The translations under genes and the position numbers were made by a program. Of a stretch of DNA of 64,000 nt, positions 22,216 through 33,800 are shown piece after piece; the first letter of the stretch is position 1; the number at the start of each line of letters is the position of its first letter. Below the pieces are notes generated by a model. That model saw nothing but the letters and a program-made list of their open reading frames with translations, did not search any database and was not told where the DNA came from. This stretch comes from Hericium rajendrae (taxonomy: Eukaryota; Basidiomycota; Agaricomycetes; Russulales; Hericiaceae), in the NCBI GenBank assembly GCA_033439255.1, contig CM065880.1:2480001-2544000 (forward strand). Reading direction: 5' to 3'.

Positions 22216-24013
22216 CTAAGTAAGTATGCTAAGCCTATCCTTCACCACGCTGGCAGCCGTGGAAAACAGAGACAGCGCCCATTGCCATCGTTGCTCCGGC
22301 GTTCCGTCCAGCGAGACCCGCTCCTCCTTTGAGAGCGTCTTGGCGGGGCGAAAGCCATGGCGCGAAAAGCGCAACAGGCCGCCTGGACAATACTGAGTGA
22401 ACGAGAATCGAGTCTCGCCTTTTCCAATGGGGGTGTTGGCATGTCGAACGGAGCCCGACGTAATTGCGGCCGTGGAGCCAGCAGGGAAGCTAATGATGAG
22501 TCGGAACTCCCATAGGACTAGATGTCCTCCCCTCTTGCTGTCAAAATTCCCCAGCGCCGTGATGACGCACCAGCCATGGGGAACGTTCGTGGGGTCGACG
22601 TGGTCACAGCACACAGTTGCCGGGCCGAGGTTGAAAGTGCATGTTGGAAATATACTGCGTGAGAAGGGCCAGCGAAGGACGGGATACTTAAGGAAGAGGG
22701 GGTACAGGTGGTCCTCATAGTAGGAGTAAACCTTTGGTGCCCAGAGGGCGAAGACGCCTTCGAAAACGCCTCAGTCAGTGCCGCGTAAAGAACAACGTGC
22801 AGCTCACTGCTTCCGAACCCGGCTATCCGCTGTATCGCATCGCAGCGCAAGAGACCGTCGACAATGCGCTGCATAGGCTGGCTATTCTTGAGGTTTCCGG
22901 GAAGCTACAGAGCGTGTCAGAGGAGGCCTCATCCATCCCGACGAAATCGCCAAGCAGTCACCTTCGGCCCGCCGCCATACGACACCCCTGTGTTCAAGGC
23001 AAGGAACTTGCCCCTTCGTCGGTTGATAAGCCCAGTGCGTGAGTACCTGCGACTCTCCTTTTCGGCCCCCTCAAACGCCAGCGTGGCGCATTGGATGACG
23101 CTAGCCCATGCAGGGCCTGCAGGCCTGCCAGGGAACACGCCGACGAGACGACCTCCCCGGTCGCAAAGGGCAAAAGGAACACTGTCCAACAGAGGTAAGC
23201 ATCAGGGGAAGTGAGGACAACAGCACGCACCTACCATCCGTCCCAGTCCATTTCCTTGAAGCCCATTTTTTTCAGCTCCTTCACAGTCCACGGCTGGTCG
23301 CGGAGCCTTTTCGTGCGTACGCCCGTATAAGCCCACTTCGCGGACCTTAATATGCTGGCGTCGAAGTCAACGGCGACGAAAGCCGGCATCACGGCACGCC
23401 GGGACAACGACGACCTTGGCTTTGGCCTCGGGGCTGCATCGTCGCGGGAAGCACGTGCGCGCTGTCGCTTCCCTCGTCTGCGCTTTGTCTTTGCTAATTG
23501 CTGGTGGATCGCCAGCCCCGATTTGCTAGACGAATGCGGCGGCCGAGAGGGAGGTGGAGACGGCATGGGCGACTGGGGTGCCAGGCAGGCTGCCTGTTGG
23601 CGTGGCCGGCGGACAGGGGATGGGGATGGTGGATCCTCTGGCTGAGGGAGGGCTGCGGAGCAATGCGCAGGCAGAGACGAGGGCGAAGGGGGAGCGGAGG
23701 GTGTAGGAGGCCAGCTGAGCGGGGTTATGGGCGAGGAAAAGATACCTTGGCCTCGAGGAGGGGGCGTTGCTACCCTCGACGTGACCTGCTCCGCCCCCGT
23801 GTCTAGCTCCTGCTCCTCGTGGTCGCCTAGACCCAGCTCGTCGCGTCTATCCTCTTCCTCAAAAGCATCCATTAGGCCGGGACCCAGGTCGACGGTGCTG
23901 GCAACCAGCTGTAAGGGGCCTGGACTGCCAGCGGACACGAACGGGTTGTAGGTACGACCGGAACGCGTCAGGCGCTCTATGCCCGGCGATCGAGGCTGCC
24001 ACAAGCCAGCGGT
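22216..24013 (-). CDS. TET/JBP-family 2-oxoglutarate/Fe(II) dioxygenase 1 (KDZ-A)
   Basis: Such enzymes oxidise 5-methylcytosine in DNA using Fe(II) and 2-oxoglutarate. The N-terminal exon opens (after an acceptor at 24,013) with LTRSGRTYNPFVSAGSPG, a start typical of the fungal group, followed by a Pro/Ser-rich basic linker and FVAVDFDASILRSAKWAYTG. The next exon reads ALCDRGGRLVGVFPGRPAGP and ends VSYGGGPK. Then come AIQRIAGFGSSELHVVLYAA and the catalytic double-stranded beta helix: CCDHVDPTNVPHGWCVITAL with the metal-binding HxD, GGHLVLWEFRLIISFPAGST, SGSVRHANTPI with the distal His, and GETRFSFTQYCPGG with the 2-oxoglutarate Arg. All key residues are present and no break was seen. The first exon and start codon are unresolved and lie upstream, perhaps in 24,014-24,370. 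Confidence 0.85.
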
Positions 24014-24829
24014 CTGAAGCGAAGCATCGTCAGTCCCGTTTTCGGAATGGGAAGAAGGGTGCGGGGCTTATGGAAAAGACTGCCGCTGGCTGGTCGCCGT
24101 GAGGCCCAGCTCTGGTCGCAGTCGAGGGGCGACGAGGGGGAATAAAGCGAAACACGCACCATGCAGGACGCGTTCTACGCGCTGGAACACCAAAGCAACC
24201 AAGCCCTTGGATGAAGGTATAATAAAACGCGTCAGCTGGACTGGTAGCGACGCGACGCAGCAGCGGGGCCTCCGCTCGCGAAGGAGCGCCATCTGCTGGG
24301 CCTGGGCGAGACCCAACTGGAAGCGCGCACTCGCAAGCAGAGGCTGGCCAAGACGAGATAAACTCACCGACGGGGACGTTCGGAGCCTTCAGGTGAGAAT
24401 GAGGTGTGAAGAAGAGCTGAGGGATGAGGGATGGGGGGTTGAAGCCAGCGAGGACGCGAGAAATGGTGTTGGCATTGATTCACGCTCCGACTGCGCGGAG
24501 TCCAAATTCGCCCGGACCGTCAAGCGCAGCCGGACAGCCGACGCGAGCGCCGTCGGCATAGCAACAAACTGCGAATAAAATATACCTCAGACTCTCGCTC
24601 GAAAGGCGGAAAGAAAATGGGTCCGTGATCATTATTAAACACACATGAAAATATCAATTGAAAAAAGGTAATACTCTGACACCGGGGTACGTATGAAAGC
24701 AACAGGCGTGATTGGAGTCTAGCAGCGATTAGCACGGGACAGCAGCGTGGGAAATGCAGGGAGACAGCGGTAGTGGAAATGCAACAGCGAACGGAAGTGA
24801 GAAGCAGAGAGCGAGTGAGGGCGCGAGGC
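24014..24829. other. Region upstream of TET/JBP-1, possible first exon
   Basis: It should hold the promoter and perhaps a short first exon of the dioxygenase gene. Minus-strand coding-like sequence at 24,068-24,367 (LGQPLLASARFQLGLAQAQQ) may belong to it, but no confident splice could be chosen. The stretch 24,370-24,829 shows nothing further. Confidence 0.35.
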
Positions 24830-26221
24830 CTATGCCCGCACGCGAACCAACCCTGCCTCCAGGGCCTGGCGAAAGGCTCTTCGCCCCAAACGAATCGACC
24901 TGTACTTAACGAAATTATTCAACGACACTCGATTGACCTGCGCTTTCGCCTCCCGGTGAGTGGCGTAGATTCCGGGGGCCTTCCCCTGAAATACTACATA
25001 AACCTGGCCGACGTGCGTGCTGGGGAGCATGGGGTACGCCTCCCACGTATGGCCGCGCGGCTTCGTACTCCCTGATTCACGATACGAATGACGGCCTCGC
25101 TCGCCAGGAGCAGCGCGCGCGTGTGGATCGTGAGCTCCCTCGTCGCCTTCATTGTCATAGCCCCCAGCCGAAGGGGTCGACCACGGCGCAACGGTAGGGC
25201 AGCACTCGCGCGAGTCATCCGTGCACTCATGTGCGGCACCAACCTTTCGGTACAGACGAAGGGCGGCCCAGGCATCACGTCGGGTGTGAAAGCCCGCGTA
25301 GAGGCCATAACGGCACCCTACGACCTGCTCCTGTGCGTCGAAGCTAAAGGAAGTCGTTAGGTACGGCTGACCCCGAGCGAAAAATACTTACGGGTCGTAA
25401 TACACACCGGGGCAAAACCCGCGGAAGACCACCCAAGCCGCGAGCCAATCATCCTTGCCGTCAGGCTCTGTGTCTATCTCTATGTCTCCATCGCCGTGGG
25501 TTTCTCCCGACCGTGATTTTTCTCCTCTTCGCGAAGCCAAGCCAGAACGCTTTCTTCTGGCGAAGGCAAAGACCCTCCCGCCTGGCACACCCTGACTCGC
25601 TGGTCCCCCCCGCCACCTACACCATGCATACATGAAAGCTCTTTTACGTATGTACTATAATAACTCACCAGCTATGAAATATGCCCGTCGGCCGTCCCGA
25701 CTCGACGTTGTAGTGATGGCCATTCACGGCCCCGTCGTCTACTCGCGATCAGCAGCGCACCGCTGGGTAAGAGACGCGCATACCGCTGCTGTCGTGAGGG
25801 CTTGGACGGGGCGCGCTATGTCGTGGCGACGGCCGACGACGGGTGCGGGAATCGCCGTCAGGGGAGACTGACGACTGCGAGGGGGGGCATGCACCGGGTA
25901 TGTCTAACGCGCGTTACGATTAGCAGTTTCCGGAGAAATTAGAAGCTTACACGCGCGGCCTGAATCTGACACCTCTACCTCGCCAATGATCCTGTCCAGC
26001 TCGGAATCGGCCGCATACGTTGTTGTCGTCTTCGTCGTCTTCGTCGACGTGGTCGTCGTGGTCGTGGTCGTGGACGTCGTTGACAACGGCGTAGCGTACC
26101 CGCCGTCACTCCCCGACGACGACGCGTCAAGCAGAACCGACGGCACGCTCAGCGGGGGTGGGCTAGGCATGCAGAGAAGAAAAGATAGAGTGAGAGGGAA
26201 ATGCTGAGGATCGACAGGCAT
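24830..26221 (-). CDS. Protein with two viroplasmin/RNase H1 N-terminal-like domains (KDZ-A)
   Basis: The N-terminal exon (ATG at 26,221, MPVDPQHFPL, or an inner ATG at 26,171, MPSPPPLSVP) is Ser/Thr-rich with a long TTTTTTT run and ends SDSGRA before a donor. A later exon reads WLAAWVVFRGFCPGVYYDP and, after an intron at about 25,340-25,390, continues FDAQEQVVGCRYGLYAGFHT. A second domain follows: QVYVVFQGKAPGIYATHREA, then KAQVNRVSLNNFVKYRSIRL, ending at 24,830. Both match the viroplasmin/RNase H1 N-terminal fold (family pattern YVVxxGRxPGIYxxWxEAxxQVxGF), which in RNase H1 binds RNA-DNA hybrids. No RNase H catalytic domain is present. It lies divergent from gene D. Binding of hybrids during transposition is a guess. 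Middle exons (25,650-25,890) are unresolved. Confidence 0.6.
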
Positions 26222-26499
26222 CGTATGGGGGTTTATATAGGTATGGAATGCCTCGGCCATCAGTTTTGATCGAAGCTTGGCCGTCGAACTGGACGCAGCT
26301 CGCGCGGGTTCGAACTTGGAAGCCTGTATGCTGCGAGTACGCGACGCCGAGACACGTGATCACGTGGAGGGGATTGTGGCTTAGCGGTTCAGTTCTTGGT
26401 TGACTCGAGCTCCGGGATTCCCCGCAAACTCAACACTCAACCCTAATCCGAATCGGACGTTCCATTTCGACCCTCTGATCGTCAGCGGCCCCGGCTCCC
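26222..26499. promoter_or_regulatory. Divergent promoter of KDZ-A viroplasmin-like gene and gene D
   Basis: It contains the perfect 14-bp palindrome CACGTGATCACGTG (26,353-26,366), two E-box cores around GATC, about 130 bp from each start. A shorter version is in the KDZ-B divergent promoter at 10,028-10,045. Confidence 0.5.
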
Positions 26500-29400
26500 A
26501 TGACGGACAGAGTTAGCGCTCTCCCCCTGCCAAAGCTCAGGACCACCCAGCCAGCAAAGACACGACAGTCCCGCCTGGAAAGCGTAGGCAAGCCGCGTGG
26601 TCGCATCCCATTTTTACTGGGCTACCGAGTCGAGTTCTGCGAGGTACGCAGGGATACCTGGCAGACTGCCAGCACCTCCACGGTCAAGGGGGCGGTCGGT
26701 GCCTTTTACAACAAGTCAACCAACGAGTACTTCGACGAGCTTGGTTACGACGATTTCGTCCTCGATGACGAAGTCAAGAAGGACGCAGAGGGCGACGACG
26801 TGGCAGAGGGCTCAGCCGATGCTACTTCCACCCGCGTAGAGGACGAGGAGGAGGCCGAGGCCATCTTAAAGAGTCGGAAGTGGTGGTGGGTGCGGGGGGT
26901 ACGTGTCGTACTCATAATTTCCTGGGATGTTTTTACTCATAATTCCGTAGAAGCTGGCGTATTGGTTTCGACACAACGGCCACGGTGAGGGCAGCAAGGC
27001 AAATTCTGGAGGTGATCTGGGCAAGAAGTTCGTAGAGATGGTTGATATGGCCCCCGTCAAGCCTCGCCGCGCCCACGAGGATCAGTTCTTTTCGAAGCAG
27101 CACTACGCCGTGCTCGTCAAGCCGCGGTTCGACCCCATGTTCGCCTGCGTTTCCGCAGGCTGGCAAGCTGCCAGCGCCCTTCCATCAACAGGAATCCAGC
27201 CGTCGCTTGACCAGATCTCCATCTTAGCCGACCTCACCTTCGAGGACCCTCTCTTCACAAAAGTTTATGAGTCCTGGCTCGCGGATTACGCAAAGGGCGA
27301 GAAGGCAGTCAAGCTTACCGAGATGAAGCTGCGTGCTGCATACACGCGCGCGGTGTACGATTCTCAGCCAGACGAGTTCAAGGCGGGGTTAAGGCAGGAT
27401 CTGCAGCAGGAGCATGATAAGCAGATGGACTTGTATGCTCAGCTGCGCGACGCTGGCAACAAGGAGAAGACTGCTGAGTATTATTATCAGTGCGTCCTCT
27501 TATCCTCAGAAAGCGACGTCCGCTTACAAGCAGCTTTGTAGCATGCAGTCGAAGATCGCGTATTATCTGTGCCCTTTCGCAGATCTTCTGCAAGAATTCT
27601 TTGGCATGAATGCATCAATCATATTGACAGGGCCGATTTCAGAGCGCCAAGGACAAATCGGTGTGAAAAGGTATGCGTCGTTGCTCTTCACGCCCTCCTC
27701 ATCAAGCTGACGCCCCGTAGTGTTCACTCAGGAGTGACGCTCGACTCGAGGTCATGCAAGTGGAATGTGGCTGATCCAACCGGGTTTCACAGCATGGAGG
27801 AGGCTAGCGCTGCTTTCGCGGCGCAGTGCTTCAGTATGTGTCTTTCCTCCCACATCATCGGACGTAGACTGACGCTTGAGTCTCTGCCAGCTCCCGCAGA
27901 GCAGGCTGCGCGCGCCTTCCGGCCAGCCTCGGCAGGGAATTACGACGAGGGCCCCGGCACCAGCGCCTCTGATGAGGGCTTAGAGGGCGCGGATGATATG
28001 CCATCTCGCGCTGCATCTCTGGTTCGCGGGCCAGGCCATTCCCTGTCGAGCCCGAGGGATGCTTCCAGGAGCGGATCACCACCCGAACAACGCGCGAATA
28101 GCGCCTCTCCCCCGTCCTCCCCACAATCGATCTTCGGGCCGGCCATGAGCCCTACCTTGCCGCAGCCTTCGCCAGAGACACGTCCGCGTGCAACGCACGC
28201 ACTTCCTCAACGTGTTGGCCATGGTGATGCCCATTCGACCCCCAACAGAATCAGTGACCGGCCCCGTCTTTTCCTGCCTGGTTCGTCGCAGTCCGGACAG
28301 ACCACGATCAGCAGGAGCGGGCGTAGCGTGATCGCGTCGCCTATGCAAGCTGCAGGCGGCGCGTTGAGGCATGGCCCCTCCCTTTCACGCCCGGCGCGTT
28401 CTGTCTCGCAGCCATCTCCTCTCGCGCCGCTGTCCCACGTGCCGCCAGCTAGGCGCGTGGCTTCAGCACCTATGCCCGGCCGCGCTCAGCAGGACGGCCG
28501 ATCCTCCGCCTCCCAACGCATTGTCATCGATCCGGCTCTCCAGCATTCACCGGAAGATTCGCCTCGGCGCTCTGAACAGGACGAGGCCGAGGTGCCAATT
28601 ACGCCTCCGCGCTCCCCGGATTTCTTGCTGGACGAGCCACTTGTGGCGCGTCGTTTCTCCATGCCCCTTGCCGGCGCGCCGGAAGCTCAGCCAGGCGCCG
28701 CAACCTACGTACGAAGGCCGTACTTGCGCAGGCCATTCGTAAGGCGTCACGGGACGTACGCTGTGGAGCTCGAGGAGGTCGCTTTTGCGTTAGGCGAGGA
28801 CAAACGGCAGGAGGAGTGGGAGGAAGTAGAGGATGCCCGTGTCCAGATGGCACTACGCGTTCAGAGCCAAACAGGCCATACGGACAGCTTGGCCCAAAGC
28901 CCGTTGGCTAGCCCTGCGAATCTCGCCCTGAGGACTCCGATTCCGATTTCTATAGGCCGCCGTCAGCAGCTCTCAAGCTCCCCGCCGGGCCCTCCTTTCA
29001 CGCGACGACTCCTTGATCAGTCGTCATCACCTGTGCCTACTCGGGGCCGCATGCGGGAGCCTTCGTCCTCCTCGGGGCCTCCTCCGCAGCCTCCTCCGAA
29101 CCCCGGACAAGTCGTGCGTCAGGCTGGCAGGCGTGGACGTGCCGCACTGGGAACGACGGGCTTACCTACTGTCGCTTCGTCGCCTCCGCCCGCTCCCACC
29201 TCTGCGCTGCTACCAGCTTTGGTCTCCATCGACGACTCACAGCAGTGGCCAGACAAGATGAAGGCTGCCCACAAGTTTTTAACCAAGGGCAAGGACTGGG
29301 GCGAGGATTGGCGGCTATGCGTTGGCGAGTGGGTGGAGGTCCAGCGAATGGATGGGTTTCAGGTAAGTTTCATCACGCAGCTCCTGAATTTGCTAAGCTG

Positions 29401-29970
29401 AATCCACCCGACAGATCGCTGCTGTGTCAAAAGGAAAGGCTGCCGGAGCCTTTGCCTCTGGCGTAAGGCCGGGCCTCATCAGCGCCTGGATCAATAACAA
29501 ACGCGTGAAGGACCCCGATGTTGAGGACCTACCTGGATACACGCACGCGTGGTGGACGTGGTGGGCGGAGTGTCAGCCCATTGGCCGGGGCGTCGACGCC
29601 AGAGGACGGCCCGCAGGATCAGTCGAAGGCCTCGACTGGTCCTGCATGGACGTGACGACAAGCACCGGGCTTGTCCTGATCCTCGCTGGCCTCTCGATTT
29701 GGGGCAAACACATCCTTGCCTGCCCGCGTCCCTCAGCCCGTGAGCAGAAGGAGTGGAGGGAGGCCGTTTTGGAGGTCACTGTGGCTCTACAGTGTGTTCG
29801 ACGGCACAAGGCAGCTGGGGCAGGAGGGCCCAGCATAGTGGCTGCGAAGAAGTCAACGAAACGCAAGAGGTATGTCTTCGTCATCTTTCTGGTGGCCTGG
29901 CTAATACAACCTTTGTAGCGAGATGCCCCATGCAGGCCCGTCGAAGTCTCGGAAGATGAAGAAAACATAG
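26500..29970 (+). CDS. KDZ-A accessory gene D, homologue of KDZ-B gene C
   Basis: This multi-exon gene of unknown biochemical function is often seen as anonymous proteins in Agaricomycetes. From ATG at 26,500 it encodes VGKPRGRIPFLLGYRVEFCE, an acidic segment, KSRKWWWVRG, and after an intron AYWFRHNGHGEGSKANSGGD. This WFxxNG block recurs in gene C. Next come a helical region (VYESWLADYAKGEKAVKLTE to EYYYQ), FADLLQEFFGMNASIILTGP, and WNVADPTGFHSMEEASAAFA. A long Ser/Pro-rich disordered stretch follows (27,880-29,200). The C-terminal part reads KFLTKGKDWGEDWRLCVGEW, HAWWTWWAECQPIG, and a helix VLILAGLSIWGKHI, ending in a basic tail SRKMKKT at 29,970. Gene C has the same block order. A structural or targeting role for the transposon is inferred. 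Confidence 0.7.
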
Positions 29971-30684
29971 CTGCGCCCGCATCACCCCGCTTCTAATTTC
30001 CCCTCCCACTCCATTGTCCGAGTCCTCGTCTGTGCTGCATGGTAGGCCTAATGTGCATGCTCCAATTTGCACGGTCAAGGCCTAAGTATTTCCCCCCCGC
30101 TCCCCCGTCTTTAATTACTGTATACCTACGCCTGACTTTTTTCATCCTTGCATCATATTGGACTCACTCGCATTGGCCTCGTATCATTAACATTGCACTC
30201 GCATCATTCCATTCTAGCATATTTCTCTCTCGTCAATACTGTAGCATTCCCATCAACACGTACATTATTCGACTTGGCCACATTTTTTATGTCAATACTG
30301 TAGCATCTTTCTTGGACAATACTAACATCTATGCTTTAGACCTTTCCTCTTACGACCCGCACGACGACCCATGCAACCCCTCCTCAGAATGCTATCCATG
30401 CCTCCCCTCAAACCCCACATCACTATTCTCATAGGCCATTTTTCGTCCTGCACACTATACTGCATTCCTCGACTCTACTATTTCGTGTCTGCCATACGAT
30501 ACTCTACAAACGAGACTACCCAGTCATTATAATGTGATCAACTTGTCTTTTTTGACGCCAATGCTCAGTGATTGATTAGATGGACTGAATCTGATAGCTG
30601 AGGTAAGCATTTTCACCGGTGTGCCCGATGCTGATTAGATTAGATACCATATTTCCTGCCCGAAGAAGATCAGCAGGTGTGTGT
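29971..30684. other. AT-richer gene-free stretch near the KDZ-A right end
   Basis: No coding signal was recognised. Pyrimidine-rich sequence follows the stop of gene D, so it is probably its 3' untranslated and flanking sequence. Confidence 0.5.
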
Positions 30685-30796
30685 CATTTAGCTAAATGAA
30701 GCTTTAGCTAAATGCCTGGTGACTTGCTATTGACAGCTTATTGTGCATTTAGGTATGTGTCGGGTGGCTACTACTGTACATTTAGTTAAGTGGCTA
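30685..30796 (-). repeat. Right terminal inverted repeat of KDZ-A
   Basis: Reverse complement of 14,454-14,565 with about ten differences. TTTAGCTAAA sites lie at about 30,686 and 30,702, with decayed versions further out. Confidence 0.85.
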
Positions 30797-30849
30797 CATC
30801 TAGTGGTGGGTTAGTTACTCATGTGGCTGCATCTTAGCAGGAGTCACAC

Positions 30850-33800
30850 CTTTGGTGCAGGTTCCTGTTCAGCTTCGGCAATATCTCCAGTCTTCCTCGT
30901 CGCAGACTGCTTACTGGGCCCCTTACACACATAGCACCGTGATAAGTGACCAATGTGGCCAGGTCTTAGCCAGAGACATACCTTCTTGGCAGGTGGCTGT
31001 GCCCCATCTCTCTGTCCACGCCGCGTCTCAGTCCGAGATGACTTTGCACCACCCTGTTTCTAAACAAATAGTTCCAGGTGAGTCATCGATACCGCGGGAT
31101 CCTGGCAGAAGACGGACCTTTGGTGCAGGCTCCTCTTCAGCCTCCTGGTCATCGTCTTGATGCTTCTTGCTGGTCTCCGACGACTTGCCGGCCACCTAGA
31201 GATAGTTTCCAGATCAGAAACCCGTGGCCCGATTGGAATAGAATATGAACCTTTTTGCCAGAACGAGCCAACACAGACGACATTCGTTTAATCGCGGCAA
31301 CCAACACGTGTTCATACTGTTCTTCAAACCAGCCTGACTGATGCACATGCTTTGGCGCATTTTCGTCACGATATGTCTTCGCTTCCACATCATGCATCAG
31401 CATGCCCAGAAGGAGTGCCAACACTAACAGTGCCCTCTTTGAGTATAGATCCCGCGGCTTCGTTGACTTGCCTTTGCTCTTCTCAGAAAGTGGAATGTAC
31501 CAAGGCTCACCATCGATCCACTCTACCACATGTCGGACGCTTTCTTTGGTATGCAGGGATTTTGGAAGCCACTCCTTCTGGAAAGACCATCCACCCCACT
31601 TTGTGTCCCACCCTTCAGGCAGATGCATTGCCCGCGGGGGGTAGGAATTCTACAATATCATCCAAGTTCAGATCGTGTAATGACAATTAATGACCACATA
31701 CCTTAGAGCTGTTGATGGCATCCAGAAGGTCGTGGTACTCTTTAATCATGCTCAAGGAACGAAGATAATCCATCCTATTTGCATCGGAGGTACCAGTCGC
31801 CGCTGGGCTGTCACCGGTAGTTGGGCGACCAGCACTTCTGTTTGGTGCCATAAGACGCTCGACATCTTGTTCGCTGCCAGCCTCCTCTTCACCCATTGAT
31901 ATGTCATCTTCGAAGTATGATCCATGAATTGCGGACAGGGGGGCTGGTGGGGGTGTGGGGGTACGCGACCGTTCTTGCAGAGCGGGGGGGATCCCGCGGG
32001 TGGGTTGCGCACCTGCTGCACTGTCGGAGTGAACCGCACTGGCTGCTCGACTGTGGTCAGGCCTTCCACTCGACTTCGCACCGACGGCTAATGGGCGGGA
32101 GGGTGTGGGGGTGGTCCCAGGCGCAGCTTGCCCTGGACTATTCCCCTTGTTGGTAGCCCTGGGCCGACTGGTCACCACAGGATCCTCATCCTCATCGCTT
32201 CCACCTCCATTGGTTCCCTCTTGTACATACTGAAGTAAGTCCTCGAACCCAGTGTCGGAGTCCTCTTCCAAGTCTGACCGAGCTTCCTTGCCTTGCCTGC
32301 CATTGCCCCCGTCTGGAGCTGGCGAGCTTTCCTCTGGACCTGGAACATGTTCTTCCTCGTCGTCCTCTTCCATGGGCACAGGTTCTTGTGATTCGTCACC
32401 AAAGATGTCAGCCAGATCCATCATCTTCTGAAAATCTTCCTCTTCCTCCTCGCCTTCCAGTTCCTCTTCCGGATCCTGCTCCTGTTCCTGTTCCTCATCT
32501 TCGTCTGAGTTGCCGCTGGATTGAGGTTTCCAATCGTCAGACGCAGAGCTCTCAGATCGCTCTGGGGTCGAGCGAGCTGATTTCTCGGATGGAGAACGTT
32601 GCCGAGATTTCCGTGGCTTCTTTGCGGTGCTGGATGCTGATGCCGCGGGTGCTGATGCCGTGGGATGTGACGCCGCAGGAGCCGATGCCGCGGGACGAGC
32701 TGGCCGATTCTTGCGGGGCAGCACAGTGCATGGCCCTTGCCCAGGGACCGGATCAAGGGCACGTTTGGGCACCGCCTTGCCACGTACAGTGTCAGCCCAA
32801 AAAGACCAGCGGAATGGCATCTTGTTGTCATCGTCCCTCTCTATCCAGTGCTGGTAGATTTTGTTCATCATTTTGACAGTCCATTTTGAGGGATGGTGCC
32901 AAGTGTCCCAGCCATCTGGAAGGTATTCGGCCTTAACGTACCCGGTTCCAGACTTCCAAACATCACCCCAGGGGACAGGTCCCTGGTTCACACCTTTAGA
33001 GATGTCTTCTCAAATGTCAATATCTGCAGAGCATGGTATACGATGCCGCGGGACTTACGGTAGTGTGCTGTGAGCCAACCCCCGATGAACTTCTGTTGGG
33101 TCGTGCGGTCCAACACCTTCCACTCGTCCATCGGCAAAAGGACAGGCCAGCCGCTGTCTACATCGTACTTGATCTCCATGATGCTCACGTCCTCTTCATC
33201 GATGTCGTCGTAGCCTTGAACTTCTGGATCTAGAATTCATCAAACGACATGAGGGGGAGCCATGAGAGAATGCCGCGGGATGGAGATAATGCACTCACTC
33301 AAAGCGAACTCTGCCCACTTTCCGAATGCATCGGCCACGTTGGGTTCCGTTATCCATTTCGGGTTGGTGTCCGTAAAACCTTTCTTGTCCGGGATCAAGT
33401 TATTCGTGTAGTCATGTCTGCAAATAGTTAGTAAAATGACACATTCCAACAAATACGAACTTACTCTGCTTGGCACAACATGCCCTTGCTATTCACATGG
33501 GCGGACATCACAATGAGGGTCATCCCGCAATGCCGGAACATCTCCTTCGAGAAATCCTTGATGTATTTCACTGCCCGGTTGTCCGCATTTCTGGGTAAAA
33601 ATCAGCATTGCAAGACGAGATCATTGCGGAAAGCACTCACTTCCGCTGGACCTCAACTGGCGGCCCACTTTCCGACCATTCCTGTGCCAATGCAGCATAT
33701 CCCTCCATCTCATCTGCATCCACATGTTCTTCGAGGAACGCAGACAGTAATTGTTGCCAATTCGAAAAGAGGTTAACGTCAGGAGCATGGTGTGCTATGA

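Larger units (their letters stand above)
14454..30796. mobile_element. KDZ-family DNA transposon 'KDZ-A', nested in an intron of KDZ-B gene C
   Basis: Two 112-bp inverted repeats (14,454-14,565 and 30,685-30,796) agree at about nine of ten positions. They carry repeated TTTAGCTAAA palindromes. Weak similarity continues about 30 bp further out, so the true ends may lie near 14,423 and 30,823. No target duplication could be fixed. Inside are a KDZ transposase, a TET/JBP dioxygenase and a viroplasmin-like gene on the minus strand, and an accessory gene on the plus strand. The flanks on both sides are exon-intron sequence of one KDZ-B gene. CCGCGG, dense in KDZ-B, is rare here, which supports a separate origin. 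A 3.2-kb element (18,038-21,269) has inserted into its transposase. Confidence 0.85.

Noticed and set aside
23352-23951. Plus-strand frames opposite the TET/JBP-1 linker
   Set aside because: They are shadows of the Pro/Ser/Arg-rich linker. The minus frame continues into the dioxygenase core.
27855-28853. Minus-strand frames opposite gene D
   Set aside because: They lie over the disordered Ser/Pro region of gene D and show no family features.
14415-30830. A target-site duplication for KDZ-A
   Set aside because: Similarity fades gradually outside the 112-bp repeats, and no convincing direct repeat could be chosen.
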